A stretch of 64,000 bases of DNA from Sphingobacterium cellulitidis (GTDB lineage: Bacteria > Bacteroidota > Bacteroidia > Sphingobacteriales > Sphingobacteriaceae), in the NCBI GenBank assembly GCA_002245855.1, contig NOUX01000013.1, positions 1 through 64,000 on the forward strand, written 5' to 3'. This document shows positions 8,243 through 17,491 of this stretch, piece after piece. Each line of letters starts with the position of its first letter. Positions within the stretch are counted from its first letter, which is position 1. The translations under genes were made by a program, and so were the position numbers. Below the pieces are notes generated by a model, which worked only from the letters and a program-made list of their open reading frames with translations, was not told the DNA's origin and did not search any database.

Positions 8243-9711
8243 AGAAGAAAATAGCCGTTATAGGGTCAGGATTCTCGGGTCTATCTGCAAGTGCCTACCT
8301 GGCAAAGGCAGGTAATGAAGTTCACGTGTTTGAAAAACATGACCGGCCGGGAGGTAGAGCACGACAGTTTTCAACCGATGATGGATATGTTTTCGATATG
8401 GGTCCCAGCTGGTACTGGATGCCAGATATTATGGATAGTTTTTTTGCTGATTTCGGTTGTCAAACTTCTGATTTCTTTGAGTTGATATCGCTGAACCCAC
8501 AGTTTGAAGTAGTTTTTTCAGAAGGAAAAATCAGTATTCCTGAAAGTTTAGAAGAGCTTAAATTCTTGTTTGAAAGAATCGAAAAAGGAGCCGGATTGCA
8601 ATTGGAAAAATTCATGCAAGCTGCAAAATTCAAGTATGAAGTAGGAATGCAGGATTTTATCAATAAACCCTGTCACAATTGGAGTGAATTCCTATCTTTT
8701 AAAATAGTCAAAAGTGCGATTAAATTGGATTTGTTGACGGGCTTCAGGGCTTATGTTGCTAAATATTTTAAAAGTGAAAAGCTAAGGACCTTAATGGAAT
8801 TTCCCGTAATTTTCCTGGGTGCTTCTCCAAAGGATATCCCCGCATTGTATAGTCTGATGAATTACGGTGGTTATGCTTTGGGGACACATTATCCTATGGG
8901 CGGATTTTATCAATTGGTTTTGGCAATGAAAAAAGTAGCCGAAAATCAAGGGGTCTATTTCCATTTCAACAAAACCGTTGAAAGTATAAACACAAGTAGC
9001 GAAAAGGTTAACTCTTTAACCATAAATGGCAAAATCCATGAATTTGACGCTGTCATTGCTTCTTCGGATTACCATCATACAGAAACCCTATTAAGTAAAG
9101 AGAACAGAAATTATTCTGAAGAATTCTGGCAAAATAGAACCTTTGCACCCTCCAGTCTAATTTATTATTTAGGGATCGATCAAAACATCCCCAACCTCGA
9201 ACATCATACACTTTTTTTTGAGAATGATCTTGATGAACATATCGATTCTATATATGAGGAAAAAAAATGGCCAGAAAGGCCTCTCTTTTATTCCTGTTGC
9301 CCTTCCAAAACAGACAGTACATTAGCTCCCCTTGGCAAAGAGAACTTATTCCTTCTGATGCCGTTGGCAATCGGAATTGACGATGGAGAAGCTACCCGCG
9401 AACTATATTTGAACAACATGCTTTCTAGGATAGAAAGGCATACAGGGATAAAAGATCTACGATCAAAGATCGAATACAAAAGAAGCTACTGTGTCAGCGA
9501 TTTTATTTCGGATTATAATGCCTATGGTGGGAATGCGTATGGCTTGGCTAATACGCTAGGTCAGACTGCAGTCCTAAAGCCCAAAATAAGAAATAAAGGA
9601 TTGAAAAATTTATTCTACACAGGTCAATTGACCGTTCCTGGACCTGGAATCCCTCCATCCATTATTTCGGGTAAAATAGTAGCAAACGAATTAATCAAAC
9701 TAAAAAATTAA
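8239..9711 (+). CDS. crtI: Phytoene desaturase (CrtI-type)
   Basis: This 490-residue FAD enzyme converts phytoene to lycopene at the inner membrane. The N-terminal dinucleotide-binding motif is IAVIGSGFSGLSASAYLAKAG at about 5-25, with FEKHDRPGGRARQF following, both standard for CrtI. The C-terminal family signature is present as NLFYTGQLTVPGPGIPPSII, ending with a GKIVANEL helix. Length is normal. It sits between the MarR-like gene (four-base overlap) and crtB (four-base gap), which fixes its role as the phytoene desaturase rather than a later ketolase or isomerase of the same fold. Confidence 0.95.
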   Translation: MKKKIAVIGSGFSGLSASAYLAKAGNEVHVFEKHDRPGGRARQFSTDDGYVFDMGPSWYWMPDIMDSFFADFGCQTSDFFELISLNPQFEVVFSEGKISIPESLEELKFLFERIEKGAGLQLEKFMQAAKFKYEVGMQDFINKPCHNWSEFLSFKIVKSAIKLDLLTGFRAYVAKYFKSEKLRTLMEFPVIFLGASPKDIPALYSLMNYGGYALGTHYPMGGFYQLVLAMKKVAENQGVYFHFNKTVESINTSSEKVNSLTINGKIHEFDAVIASSDYHHTETLLSKENRNYSEEFWQNRTFAPSSLIYYLGIDQNIPNLEHHTLFFENDLDEHIDSIYEEKKWPERPLFYSCCPSKTDSTLAPLGKENLFLLMPLAIGIDDGEATRELYLNNMLSRIERHTGIKDLRSKIEYKRSYCVSDFISDYNAYGGNAYGLANTLGQTAVLKPKIRNKGLKNLFYTGQLTVPGPGIPPSIISGKIVANELIKLKN

Positions 9712-9715
9712 AACC

Positions 9716-10552
9716 ATGAAACAGCTGTTTGACGAACTTTCATACTCGGTTAGCAAGATAACAACCCAGAAATATAGCACTAGTTTTTCCTTGGGAATCC
9801 TATCGCTGAAACCATCGATTCGATCTGCAATATATGCAATATATGGATACGTGAGATTAGCCGATGAAATCGTGGATAGTTTTCATGGATATGATAAAGA
9901 GAAGCTTTTGAGCCGGTTAAAGGCAGAAACCTATTTGGCAATTCACGAGGGGATATCCCTTAATCCAATCCTTCAGTCCTTTCAGGAAACGGTAAACCTG
10001 TTTAAAATAGACCTAATCCTAATTGAAAAGTTTCTACATAGTATGGAAATGGATCTGCGGAAACTAGACTACAATTCAGAGCTGTATGAAGAATATATTT
10101 TTGGTTCTGCGGAAGTAGTTGGGTTGATGTGCCTGCAAGTTTTTTCAGATGGCCACGCCGAAAAGTATAAAGAATTGGAACCTTATGCAATGAAATTAGG
10201 TTCCGCATTTCAAAAAGTTAATTTTTTAAGAGATTTGAGGGATGATTATCAGGTTTTGGGCAGGACCTATTTTCCAAATATTGATATGTGCATATTTGAT
10301 AATTGCGTGAAATGTCAGATTGAAAAGGAAATAGAAGAAGAGTTTAAAATTGCTTTTGTCGGAATTAAGAAACTGCCCAGTTCCGCTAGGTTCGGGGTAT
10401 ATTTAGCTTATAGGTACTATTTGTCATTGTTCCAAAAAATAAAAAGAAGATCCTCCAAAGAGATATTGAATAATAGGATTCGGGTTCCCAATGCTGAAAA
10501 GGCATATGTGGCATTCAAAAGTTATGTACGATATAAAACGGCTTTTTTATGA
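9716..10552 (+). CDS. crtB: Phytoene synthase
   Basis: This 278-residue enzyme condenses two geranylgeranyl diphosphates into phytoene. Both Asp-rich metal motifs of the squalene/phytoene synthase family are visible: RLADEIVD with Asp50 and Asp54, and RDLRDDYQVLGRTYFP with Asp173, Asp176 and Asp177. The head-to-head synthase start (TQKYSTSFSLGI) is also present. It follows crtI and its stop overlaps the next start as ATGA. The GGPP synthase (crtE) it needs is not in this window. Confidence 0.95.
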   Translation: MKQLFDELSYSVSKITTQKYSTSFSLGILSLKPSIRSAIYAIYGYVRLADEIVDSFHGYDKEKLLSRLKAETYLAIHEGISLNPILQSFQETVNLFKIDLILIEKFLHSMEMDLRKLDYNSELYEEYIFGSAEVVGLMCLQVFSDGHAEKYKELEPYAMKLGSAFQKVNFLRDLRDDYQVLGRTYFPNIDMCIFDNCVKCQIEKEIEEEFKIAFVGIKKLPSSARFGVYLAYRYYLSLFQKIKRRSSKEILNNRIRVPNAEKAYVAFKSYVRYKTAFL

Positions 10553-11007
10553 TCAAGATTACTGGTTTGCTCATTTGTTCAATATTATATTTTAAGAGTT
10601 TTAATCCAATTGCTGTAGAAGAAGTGAGGTCTAATTATAGCATGTTGGTATCAAACCGGACATTGTGCGAAAGAATGATTGAAGAATTGATGGAGTCTAA
10701 AAACAAATCGGCTACTCATCTTGGATATTTAGGTGGATTGCAAACTATTTGGGCAAATCATGTTTTTAGTCCGATTAGCAAACTCAAAACATTCAGAGAA
10801 GGAAAGAAAAACATCGAGCAAGCAATCAAAAAAGAACCTAATAATGTTGAATTAAGGTTTATCCGGCTTTCTGTTCAAAAAAATGCTCCCTTCTTTTTAG
10901 GGTACAACTCAAACATAAATGAGGATTTTGCATTTATTAAGGCAAACAGTCCCCAAATCAGGTCAGAGATTCTTCTTAAGATGATAGGTACACTTTTAAA
11001 GGATTAA
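10549..11007 (+). CDS. Unknown protein embedded in the carotenoid operon
   Basis: 152 residues with an N-terminal hydrophobic stretch (ITGLLICSILYF) that could be an anchor or an uncleaved signal. The rest is helical with a TPR-like feel: IEQAIKKEPNNVELRFIRLSVQ near residues 95-117. There is no enzymatic motif. It overlaps crtB by four bases and precedes the SRPBCC gene by three, so it is expressed with the pathway. I recall genes of similar size in carotenoid clusters of other Bacteroidota but know no function. A membrane-associated scaffold for pathway enzymes is possible but unsupported. Confidence 0.75.
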   Translation: MIKITGLLICSILYFKSFNPIAVEEVRSNYSMLVSNRTLCERMIEELMESKNKSATHLGYLGGLQTIWANHVFSPISKLKTFREGKKNIEQAIKKEPNNVELRFIRLSVQKNAPFFLGYNSNINEDFAFIKANSPQIRSEILLKMIGTLLKD

Positions 11008-11010
11008 GTT

Positions 11011-11478
11011 ATGATAAATCGGCTATACAGAGAGCAACAATTGAACTGTGATATCGAAGAAGCCTGGCGTTTCTTCTCTTCCCCCAAGAACCTTTCCAAG
11101 ATTACACCTAAAGATATGGGTTTTACAGTGCTGTCGGAATATACCGCTGAGGAGATTGCTGAGGGTATGATCATCGACTATATCGTTTCTCCGTTGATGA
11201 AAATCCCGTTGAAGTGGAGGACAAGAATCACCCATATTGAACACAATAAATGCTTTATTGATTTACAGGAGAAAGGACCTTATAAGTACTGGAGGCATTT
11301 TCATGAATTCGTCCCCAATAAAGATGGGGTCTTGATGAAGGATACGGTAGATTACGAACTGCCTTTCGGTCTTGTTGGAGAGATTGCACATTTGCTGTTA
11401 GTGAAAAGGAAATTGAGGGAGATTTTCGATTTCCGGCGCGACACTTTAGAAAAACTCTTTAACCCAATTAATAACTGA
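11011..11478 (+). CDS. SRPBCC (START-like) ligand-binding protein
   Basis: A 155-residue single-domain protein of the START/Bet v1 fold. It opens with LYREQQLNCDIEEAWRFFSS, the usual first strand and helix, and has the central PLKWRTRITHIEHNKCFID and EKGPYKYWRHFHEF strands and a long C-terminal helix with RRDTLEKLF. The fold makes a hydrophobic cavity for lipids or isoprenoids. There is no signal peptide, so it acts in the cytoplasm. Its position between crtB and crtZ suggests that it binds or passes on a carotenoid intermediate (inference). Similar genes are often loosely annotated as cell division inhibitor-like. Confidence 0.85.
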   Translation: MINRLYREQQLNCDIEEAWRFFSSPKNLSKITPKDMGFTVLSEYTAEEIAEGMIIDYIVSPLMKIPLKWRTRITHIEHNKCFIDLQEKGPYKYWRHFHEFVPNKDGVLMKDTVDYELPFGLVGEIAHLLLVKRKLREIFDFRRDTLEKLFNPINN

Positions 11479-11479
11479 T

Positions 11480-11938
11480 ATGGCCTTTTTAATCGTATTG
11501 ATCACATTTACATTGATGGAAGGGGCAACCTGGATTATCCATAAATATGTCATGCACGGTTTCCTTTGGTTCTTGCACAGAGACCATCACGACCACAGCA
11601 GTGAGGGCGCTCTTGAAAAGAACGACTTCTTCTTTGTCTTATTTTCCATACCAACGATAGCTTTGATGTATTTCGGATCGGTAGAAAATTTCAACTATCT
11701 GTTTCATATCGGATTAGGTATTTTGCTGTACGGAATGGCTTATTTTTTTGTGCACGATATTTTTATCCATCAAAGGGTAAAATTTCTGTCCCAGACCCAA
11801 AACCCCTATTTTTTGGCACTCCGCAGGGCACACAAGCAACATCACAGGCATATCGGGAAAGAAGACGGTGAATGTTTTGGATTTCTTTTTGTTCCATTCA
11901 AATATTTTAAAATGTACTTTAACTCTGGAAAAAAATGA
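11480..11938 (+). CDS. crtZ: Beta-carotene 3-hydroxylase
   Basis: This 152-residue membrane di-iron hydroxylase adds 3-hydroxyl groups to the beta-rings, turning beta-carotene into zeaxanthin. All histidine clusters of the fatty acid hydroxylase superfamily are visible: HKYVMH (His21, His26), HRDHHDH (33-39), HDIFIH (92-97) and HKQHHRH (118-124). Hydrophobic segments separate them. Length is normal for bacterial CrtZ. The stop overlaps the start of the cyclase gene (ATGA), showing tight coupling of cyclisation and hydroxylation. Confidence 0.95.
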   Translation: MAFLIVLITFTLMEGATWIIHKYVMHGFLWFLHRDHHDHSSEGALEKNDFFFVLFSIPTIALMYFGSVENFNYLFHIGLGILLYGMAYFFVHDIFIHQRVKFLSQTQNPYFLALRRAHKQHHRHIGKEDGECFGFLFVPFKYFKMYFNSGKK

Positions 11939-12618
11939 TGGCTTATACCTATTCCGCAATATTGTTCTTTACGGTCATCATATGTTTCATTGCCTCATAC
12001 GATAAACGAATTCACTTTAATCGTCATTTTGGCGTGTTTTTAAAATCTGCAATTATTGTTGCCATCCCTTTCATTGCTTGGGATATATGGTTTACGGCAA
12101 AAGGTGTTTGGTGGTTCAATACAGATTATACGCTCGGAATAGTATTGGCCGGGCTACCGATTGAGGAATGGCTGTTTTTTATATGTATTCCGTTTTCATG
12201 TATATTTACCTATTTCTGTTTTGAAAAGTTCTTCAGGTTGGAATGGCTATCGGGGTTTAATAACCTGATTGTTTTTATCAGTGTGATTGTCTGTTCGGTT
12301 ATGGCATTGTTGCATTATGATAAAATATACACACTTATCACGGCTATCGCTACCCTAACAACCTTAATCTACCTACATTTTATTGTCCGGGCAGAATGGA
12401 TCGGAAAAGCATCGCTTGTTTTTACAGTTTTAATGTTGGGTTTTCTTCCAGTAAACGGCGTGCTGACCGGGACGGGATTGGATTCGCCCATAGTGAACTA
12501 CAACTCCCGGGACTTTCTGGGGGTACGCATATTAACGATACCAATTGAGGATGCCGTCTATGGATATACGCAATTTCTTTTGGTGCTTTATTTTTTTAAA
12601 TTATTTAAAAAAATATAA
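11935..12618 (+). CDS. Lycopene beta-cyclase, fused CrtYc-CrtYd type
   Basis: This 227-residue polytopic membrane protein forms beta-rings on lycopene. It carries two repeats of the lycopene-cyclase domain: the first has the acidic signature LPIEEWLFF (Glu77, Glu78) and the second, near residue 205, has TIPIEDAVYGY. In actinobacteria these halves are separate subunits (CrtYc, CrtYd); here they are one chain, as in other Bacteroidota and archaea. About seven hydrophobic segments are visible. It overlaps crtZ and shares a base with the start of the lipocalin gene (TAATG). Confidence 0.9.
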   Translation: MMAYTYSAILFFTVIICFIASYDKRIHFNRHFGVFLKSAIIVAIPFIAWDIWFTAKGVWWFNTDYTLGIVLAGLPIEEWLFFICIPFSCIFTYFCFEKFFRLEWLSGFNNLIVFISVIVCSVMALLHYDKIYTLITAIATLTTLIYLHFIVRAEWIGKASLVFTVLMLGFLPVNGVLTGTGLDSPIVNYNSRDFLGVRILTIPIEDAVYGYTQFLLVLYFFKLFKKI

Positions 12619-13181
12619 TGGTCATAGAAAATAGGATTTTGGTAACCGCATGTTCTGTGGTTCTATTTACATACCTAAATTCCTGTGCATCCATTCCCAA
12701 GGGAGCTGGAGGGGTAAAAAACTTTGAAATAGATCGTTACTTGGGAACTTGGTATGAAATTGCTCGTTTTGATTTCAGTTTTGAAAAGGATCTGGACAAT
12801 GTATCCGCCCAATATAGCTTGAATGAAGATGGCCATGTTATGGTATTTAACAGCGGTTACAACTACAAGAAGGGAAAATGGGAAAAAGCCATAGGTTTAG
12901 CAAAATTTAGGGGGAATAAGGATATTGCTGAATTAAAAGTAAGTTTTTTCGGCCCCATTTATTCTGGATACAATGTCATTGCTTTGGACGAAAATTACCG
13001 ATATGCGATGGTTGCCGGGAAAAATTTGAAATATTTATGGATTTTATCAAGGACAAAGCACATTCCCGATGAGATTAAAACAAGCTTTCTAAACAGTGCA
13101 CAAAGGATTGGTTATGATACCTCTAAACTGATCTGGCTAAAGTACGATAGTACCGATAATCCATTCCTAAAAGAGGAATAG
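12618..13181 (+). CDS. Lipocalin-family lipoprotein (Blc-like)
   Basis: A 187-residue protein with a signal peptide ending in a lipobox at NSCAS, so it is a predicted lipoprotein of the outer membrane or periplasm. The lipocalin signature GTWYEIARFDFSFEKDL follows directly, then eight-strand barrel features (YNYKKGKWEKAIGLAKF, YRYAMVAGKNLKYLWILSR). Blc proteins bind lysophospholipids and other hydrophobic ligands. As the last gene of the carotenoid operon it may carry or protect carotenoids, or bind lipid damage products (inference). The start is ATG 12618, overlapping the previous stop. A small hairpin (13174-13194) overlaps its stop. Confidence 0.88.
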   Translation: MVIENRILVTACSVVLFTYLNSCASIPKGAGGVKNFEIDRYLGTWYEIARFDFSFEKDLDNVSAQYSLNEDGHVMVFNSGYNYKKGKWEKAIGLAKFRGNKDIAELKVSFFGPIYSGYNVIALDENYRYAMVAGKNLKYLWILSRTKHIPDEIKTSFLNSAQRIGYDTSKLIWLKYDSTDNPFLKEE

Positions 13182-13440
13182 CTTTTCTATTCCTGAAATT
13201 TCTTGAGTGTTAAGTCAATTTTTCAGAACAATGAAATTTGACAATTAATACATCTGTTTTAGGTGGGTAGATTCTTTCTAAAGAAATTTGGGTAAAATGC
13301 TAAATAATGAATGCTTAGGAATAAGGAGAGCCGATAAAGTCTAGTGATGGTTTTAATTCTGGAGGTCAATATGTTTAGATCTGCCGGGTCCTCTATAAAA
13401 TAAAGTCAAAAAACACAAATTACTCTCTTACTAAAACATT

Positions 13441-13989
13441 TCAATCCCTAAATAAGTCTATCAAAAATTTAAATGTCAAATTTGCCCAAGAAACAGCTTG
13501 ATCTCTATTTTCTATTGGAATATTGGAATTTAGTATTGATTTAAAACGATTCCAGTCCTGAGGACCTATATCTGAAATTTCGTTAAAATAATGGTTAGTT
13601 GAAACGAAATCTAGTTTATTAAGGATTTTAGCAATATATGGTCTTCCCAAGGACGATCCTTGCAGAACATAATGTATACTGAGTGCATGTAGGTCATTGT
13701 GGAGATTTAAGAAAATTTCCCTTTGCTTCATATTAGGTAAATCTAGGTTTAAGGCAACAAAATCCTGATTGATTTTTACTAATCCCTGGAAGAAAGGATA
13801 ATCTCCGGAAAATTGTTGTACATATAAATTCGTAAACTGATGTATCTCTTTGTTAAATACATAGAACTTTGTCAGTAATCTAATATAGTCTTCTTTTGAA
13901 GCCATATTTCGGATATATTTAATCACCAATGCTTCGGAAATTTGATGTAATTCTTTAGTTTCTTGTTTTAAAAAATCAGAAATTTTCAT
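13441..13989 (-). CDS. bphO: Biliverdin-producing heme oxygenase for the phytochrome
   Basis: A 182-residue all-helical protein of the bacterial heme-oxygenase family. His15 in KELHQISEAL is the expected heme-ligating histidine, and GSSLGRPYI at 111-119 matches the glycine-rich distal helix. The enzyme opens heme to biliverdin, CO and iron. It lies 57 bases downstream of the bacteriophytochrome gene on the same strand, the standard arrangement in which it supplies the chromophore. Its sequence is divergent, so a heme-degradation role for iron acquisition cannot be excluded, but context favours BphO. Confidence 0.85.
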   Translation of the reverse strand: MKISDFLKQETKELHQISEALVIKYIRNMASKEDYIRLLTKFYVFNKEIHQFTNLYVQQFSGDYPFFQGLVKINQDFVALNLDLPNMKQREIFLNLHNDLHALSIHYVLQGSSLGRPYIAKILNKLDFVSTNHYFNEISDIGPQDWNRFKSILNSNIPIENRDQAVSWANLTFKFLIDLFRD

Positions 13990-14046
13990 AAAAAAGGATA
14001 ATAATTCATGGCCCGTCTTTGTTCAGGGCAAGTTTAAATTTGATAA

Positions 14047-16239
14047 TTAGTTAGGCTGAAACATCAGTTTTACACAAGTTCCCTTTCCAAGTTTACTTTT
14101 AATTGTGATATCAATCCCTAATTTATCAGCGATCCTTTTTACAATGGACATTCCGATTCCTGAACCTTCATAACCTGAAGAGTTAGACATGCGCTTAAAC
14201 ATTTCATAAATGGACTTAAGTTCTTCTTCTTCAATACCGATTCCATTGTCTGAAATGGTATAAATAATACCATTATCGGTAATAAAAGAGTCTACAGTGA
14301 CAAAAGATGATTCAACTTTTGACGAATATTTTATTGCATTACCAATTATGTTCAAAAATAGTTGATAGAGCAAAGTTTTCTCACCGAGGACAGGGAGTAA
14401 ATTATTGACGGTCACCTGCACATTGTTGGAGCCGAATCTATTTTTGCTCATATTGATAATTTCAGGCACAAAGTTTTCAGGCTCAACCATTTCTTTTTCA
14501 AAATTAAACGAGTTTGCTTTTGAGAATTGATGGATTTTATCAAGCATATTCATAATGATGTGTACAGAATCCAGAATATTTGAGGTCATTTTCTTTAAGA
14601 GTTGAGGATTAACATCCTGCCGATATTGAAGAAATTCAGTAGAAACTTTAATTGCAGAAAGTGGATTCTTTAAATCATGGCTAATGGTATATGCGTATGT
14701 GTCCAAAGCATTGTTCATTTCAATCAACTGGGTATTCAATGAGTCAATTTCAGCGGCTTTATTTAACATTGAATCTCTGAGGATTTCTCTGATTCGTGTG
14801 ATAAAATGTAGGTGTTTGGAATTCCATTTCCTGGATGTTCCATTTACTTGTTCACACCAAAGATTAAAGGAGGTTCTTGGTGAAGGTTTGAATATTCCCG
14901 CAACTTTATCTTCTTCGTAAAATTTTTCTGGTTTTCCTGCCCAATCTTTATTTAAGGGGATTTCTTTTCTAAACCAAATTATAAAAAAATCCTTTTTATT
15001 GTCAATACTCGCAAAAGTTAATCCTGCAATTGATTTTCCAAAGGCTTCATATATATTGTTTTGAGACGATAACGCGTGAGTGGTAAATATGTGATTTTTG
15101 GACAATTCTGATAGTTTGGGTATTTGTGATCTCAGCGTTTCCTTCTCTGGATGTAAACCATCCAAGAAAATAGAGTCTTTAAATCCAATGGCGATTCCAT
15201 CAGCCTCCAACATTTGAATAAGGGTTTTTGAGAAATCCTTTAATTCAAGAAAAATATTGCTTTTTAATAATACCTTTTCCTTAAGTTGAAGTTCAAGTTC
15301 CTGAACCTCTTTAAGATAATTGATTATTTCATTATCTTCCAATTGTTGAAATTTATTTGCTGCAAAATTTGTTGCCAGTAAAGAGAAATTTCGAATACTT
15401 AGATCCACATGTTTTGGTGATTCATTTTGGCAACAAACCAGCCCCCATAGTTCGCCTTTGATCATTATGGAAAAACTTATGCTGGATCGAAAACCTGCAT
15501 TTTTTAAATATTGTAAATGAATAGGCGATAACCTTCTAATGGACACATCTTGAAGGTTTATTTCTTTCCCTTCTAGAGAACTGATAATTGAACCTTCATC
15601 ATGTGTATCGACAACAAATCTGCAATGTTTTGTTCTATAAAGTTCTCGAGCTTGTTTTGGAATATCAAATTCAGGATAATTCAAGCCTAAATAAGAATTT
15701 AGTTCAGGCTTCTTTAAAGTTTCAGCAATAACAACCCCACTTCTATCTTCATTGAATTGGTAGACCATCACTCTATCTACCTCTAAATTTTCTGAAAGTA
15801 CCTCCGATAAATTATTCCAAATGTCCCCTTCGACCATTTGAAGTTCTAACAATTTATTGTTGATAAAATTGTTTTTGTTATAATTTTGAATGGTTGAGTA
15901 CTCAAATTCTAAACTTATTGTACTCAAGCAATTAGAAATGCTTAAATAAAATGAACTATCTTCAACCTCAATTAATTTTGTATACCTCTTGTAATCAGGA
16001 CAATTACCTAATTCTTTAATGCTATTTGATATAAATTCCTTTTCTGCAATATTTCCAATAAATGAATCAGATAATGCTTGACCGATAAGCTTTTTAGAGG
16101 ATGTTTTTGGTAAATACTTTTGAATATTGTCACTAACTGCTTCAATAATTGAGGACTGACTAACAAAAATCACAAATCCTATATCTTGAACTTTGCCTAG
16201 AAATTGGATTCTTTCATCCTCACAATTTATCTTTTCCAT
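14047..16239 (-). CDS. bphP: Bacteriophytochrome histidine kinase
   Basis: A 730-residue cytoplasmic photoreceptor with PAS, GAF, PHY, HisKA and HATPase domains in order. Cys6 in NCEDERIQ is the predicted biliverdin attachment site. The GAF domain has DRVMVYQFNEDRSG, PEFDIPKQARELY (Asp192, normally PASDIP) and SPIHLQYLKNAG (His241). The tongue of the PHY domain shows DWAG (432-435) and PRTSF (454-458). The kinase has ISHDLKNP with phospho-acceptor His521 and an ATP lid with DNGIGI and GSGIGM. Two usual residues differ: PHG in the PAS domain is DIG, and the GAF histidine that contacts the chromophore D-ring (WGLIACHH in Deinococcus) is Gln271 (WGLVCCQN). No response regulator is adjacent. Confidence 0.93.
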   Translation of the reverse strand: MEKINCEDERIQFLGKVQDIGFVIFVSQSSIIEAVSDNIQKYLPKTSSKKLIGQALSDSFIGNIAEKEFISNSIKELGNCPDYKRYTKLIEVEDSSFYLSISNCLSTISLEFEYSTIQNYNKNNFINNKLLELQMVEGDIWNNLSEVLSENLEVDRVMVYQFNEDRSGVVIAETLKKPELNSYLGLNYPEFDIPKQARELYRTKHCRFVVDTHDEGSIISSLEGKEINLQDVSIRRLSPIHLQYLKNAGFRSSISFSIMIKGELWGLVCCQNESPKHVDLSIRNFSLLATNFAANKFQQLEDNEIINYLKEVQELELQLKEKVLLKSNIFLELKDFSKTLIQMLEADGIAIGFKDSIFLDGLHPEKETLRSQIPKLSELSKNHIFTTHALSSQNNIYEAFGKSIAGLTFASIDNKKDFFIIWFRKEIPLNKDWAGKPEKFYEEDKVAGIFKPSPRTSFNLWCEQVNGTSRKWNSKHLHFITRIREILRDSMLNKAAEIDSLNTQLIEMNNALDTYAYTISHDLKNPLSAIKVSTEFLQYRQDVNPQLLKKMTSNILDSVHIIMNMLDKIHQFSKANSFNFEKEMVEPENFVPEIINMSKNRFGSNNVQVTVNNLLPVLGEKTLLYQLFLNIIGNAIKYSSKVESSFVTVDSFITDNGIIYTISDNGIGIEEEELKSIYEMFKRMSNSSGYEGSGIGMSIVKRIADKLGIDITIKSKLGKGTCVKLMFQPN

Positions 16240-16834
16240 TTATGTTCACCTGTTTGTGTACCAAAACTCTTTATAACGACTTTAGAAAATCAGTTGCAAG
16301 CAAAGTAAGAAGAATAATTTTAAAAAGTGATTAAAAATATCCGTTAGTAACATTATTCCAATGACAAATTATCCATTCGACATTTATGCCATTGTTTTAT
16401 TGAAATTCAATAGTTTTTAAATAGTGGGATAGAACAGTAAGTTCATAGTTCCTGTTTTTTCACCTTATAATTTAAGTTTGTAACTCAGTTAAGGGTTTTA
16501 ACGTAATAAGTACTTTGCACTTTCGATATCAAATCTAATAAATGCAAAGAGATTAAATTTCAAGGATTGACCTCAACTATGAAAAGAAAGGAATTATTTG
16601 ACTCAATTATAATTTTAAATAAAGATGCTCCTAAAATTGTTATTGACCTGGGTTATTAAAAAAGTACATTGTTATGGTGGTAGAATTAGTGTATAATCTT
16701 TGAAAAATAATTACATCAAAAAGGCGAAAGGTTTTTGTTATTATTTTAATAAGTAAAATTGATGGGCAACTGATCCAGGTAAGTGATAAAAAAATAAATT
16801 CCAGAAAGGATTTTTTTGCTAACTTTATGGTGAA
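16240..16834. other. Intergenic gap between bphP and the PPOX gene
   Basis: About 595 bases. The bphP promoter must lie at the left end on the minus strand, but no good TTTG/TAnnTTTG pair was seen. A 26-codon frame from ATG 16579 (MKRKELFDSIIILN and onward, stop at a TAA) could be a peptide or a gene remnant; I do not recognise it. Nothing else is visible. Confidence 0.4.
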
Positions 16835-17341
16835 TTAGATTTTTAATTCACCTTCTTCACCAATATCTTCGTTACTTCCTGTAAGGGCATTTTTCAACAT
16901 GGCAAATAAATTTACAATCTTATTGGACCCGGATTCCCAATAGTGAGCTTCACTTGGTGTAACCTTAATTAATTTAATATTGGGATCGTCCTTCCCTTTT
17001 TCAAACCAACTTTCCATCATCTTATTCCAATATCTATCAATTCTAACTTGGTCTCTGCTTAGTATTGCAGTTCCATTAATGCTTAAAAATCTATAGTTTT
17101 TAGGATCGGCATAAAAGATGGAAATTTTGTCATCGATTTCTAAATTTTTGTGAGTTTCACTTTCTGAAGAACAGATATACCATATATTTCCTGCTTCATC
17201 CACTTCTTGTCTGCTCATAGGTACACCATGAGGATAGGGAGAAAGTGGAGTGAAAGTACAAATTGTACCGATGTCAATTTGATCAACAATGGATTTTAAT
17301 TTGATTTGTGCTTCTTGGTCTCTAATAAATTTCTCTGCCAT
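16835..17341 (-). CDS. Pyridoxamine-phosphate-oxidase-fold (general stress protein 26-like) flavoprotein
   Basis: A 168-residue split-barrel protein of the PPOX superfamily, stress-protein-26 branch. It shows the entry strand GTICTFTPLSPYPHGVPMSRQEV, the WYICSSESETHKNLE segment that follows in this branch, and KISIFYADPKNYRFLSINGTA. A late SEAHYWESGS motif is also typical. Members bind flavin or F420-like cofactors and are induced by general or oxidative stress; substrates are mostly unknown. It is divergent from katE with 150 bases between the starts, so the two probably share a stress-controlled region. Confidence 0.85.
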   Translation of the reverse strand: MAEKFIRDQEAQIKLKSIVDQIDIGTICTFTPLSPYPHGVPMSRQEVDEAGNIWYICSSESETHKNLEIDDKISIFYADPKNYRFLSINGTAILSRDQVRIDRYWNKMMESWFEKGKDDPNIKLIKVTPSEAHYWESGSNKIVNLFAMLKNALTGSNEDIGEEGELKI

Positions 17342-17491
17342 AATTTAATCTTTTTATTTAAACACTAAATAGTCGACAATTGTTTAGTTAAAATTATCAG
17401 AACATTTATTTGTTTTTTTTGTTCAACAAATGAAAGCATTCTCCATATTTTTTTAATAAAATGGATCATTGAAAACCATAAAATTTACTCT

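Noticed and set aside
13223..13260. Sigma-70-like TTGACA near 13230
   Set aside because: It lies between convergent genes and Bacteroidota do not use the -35/-10 consensus.
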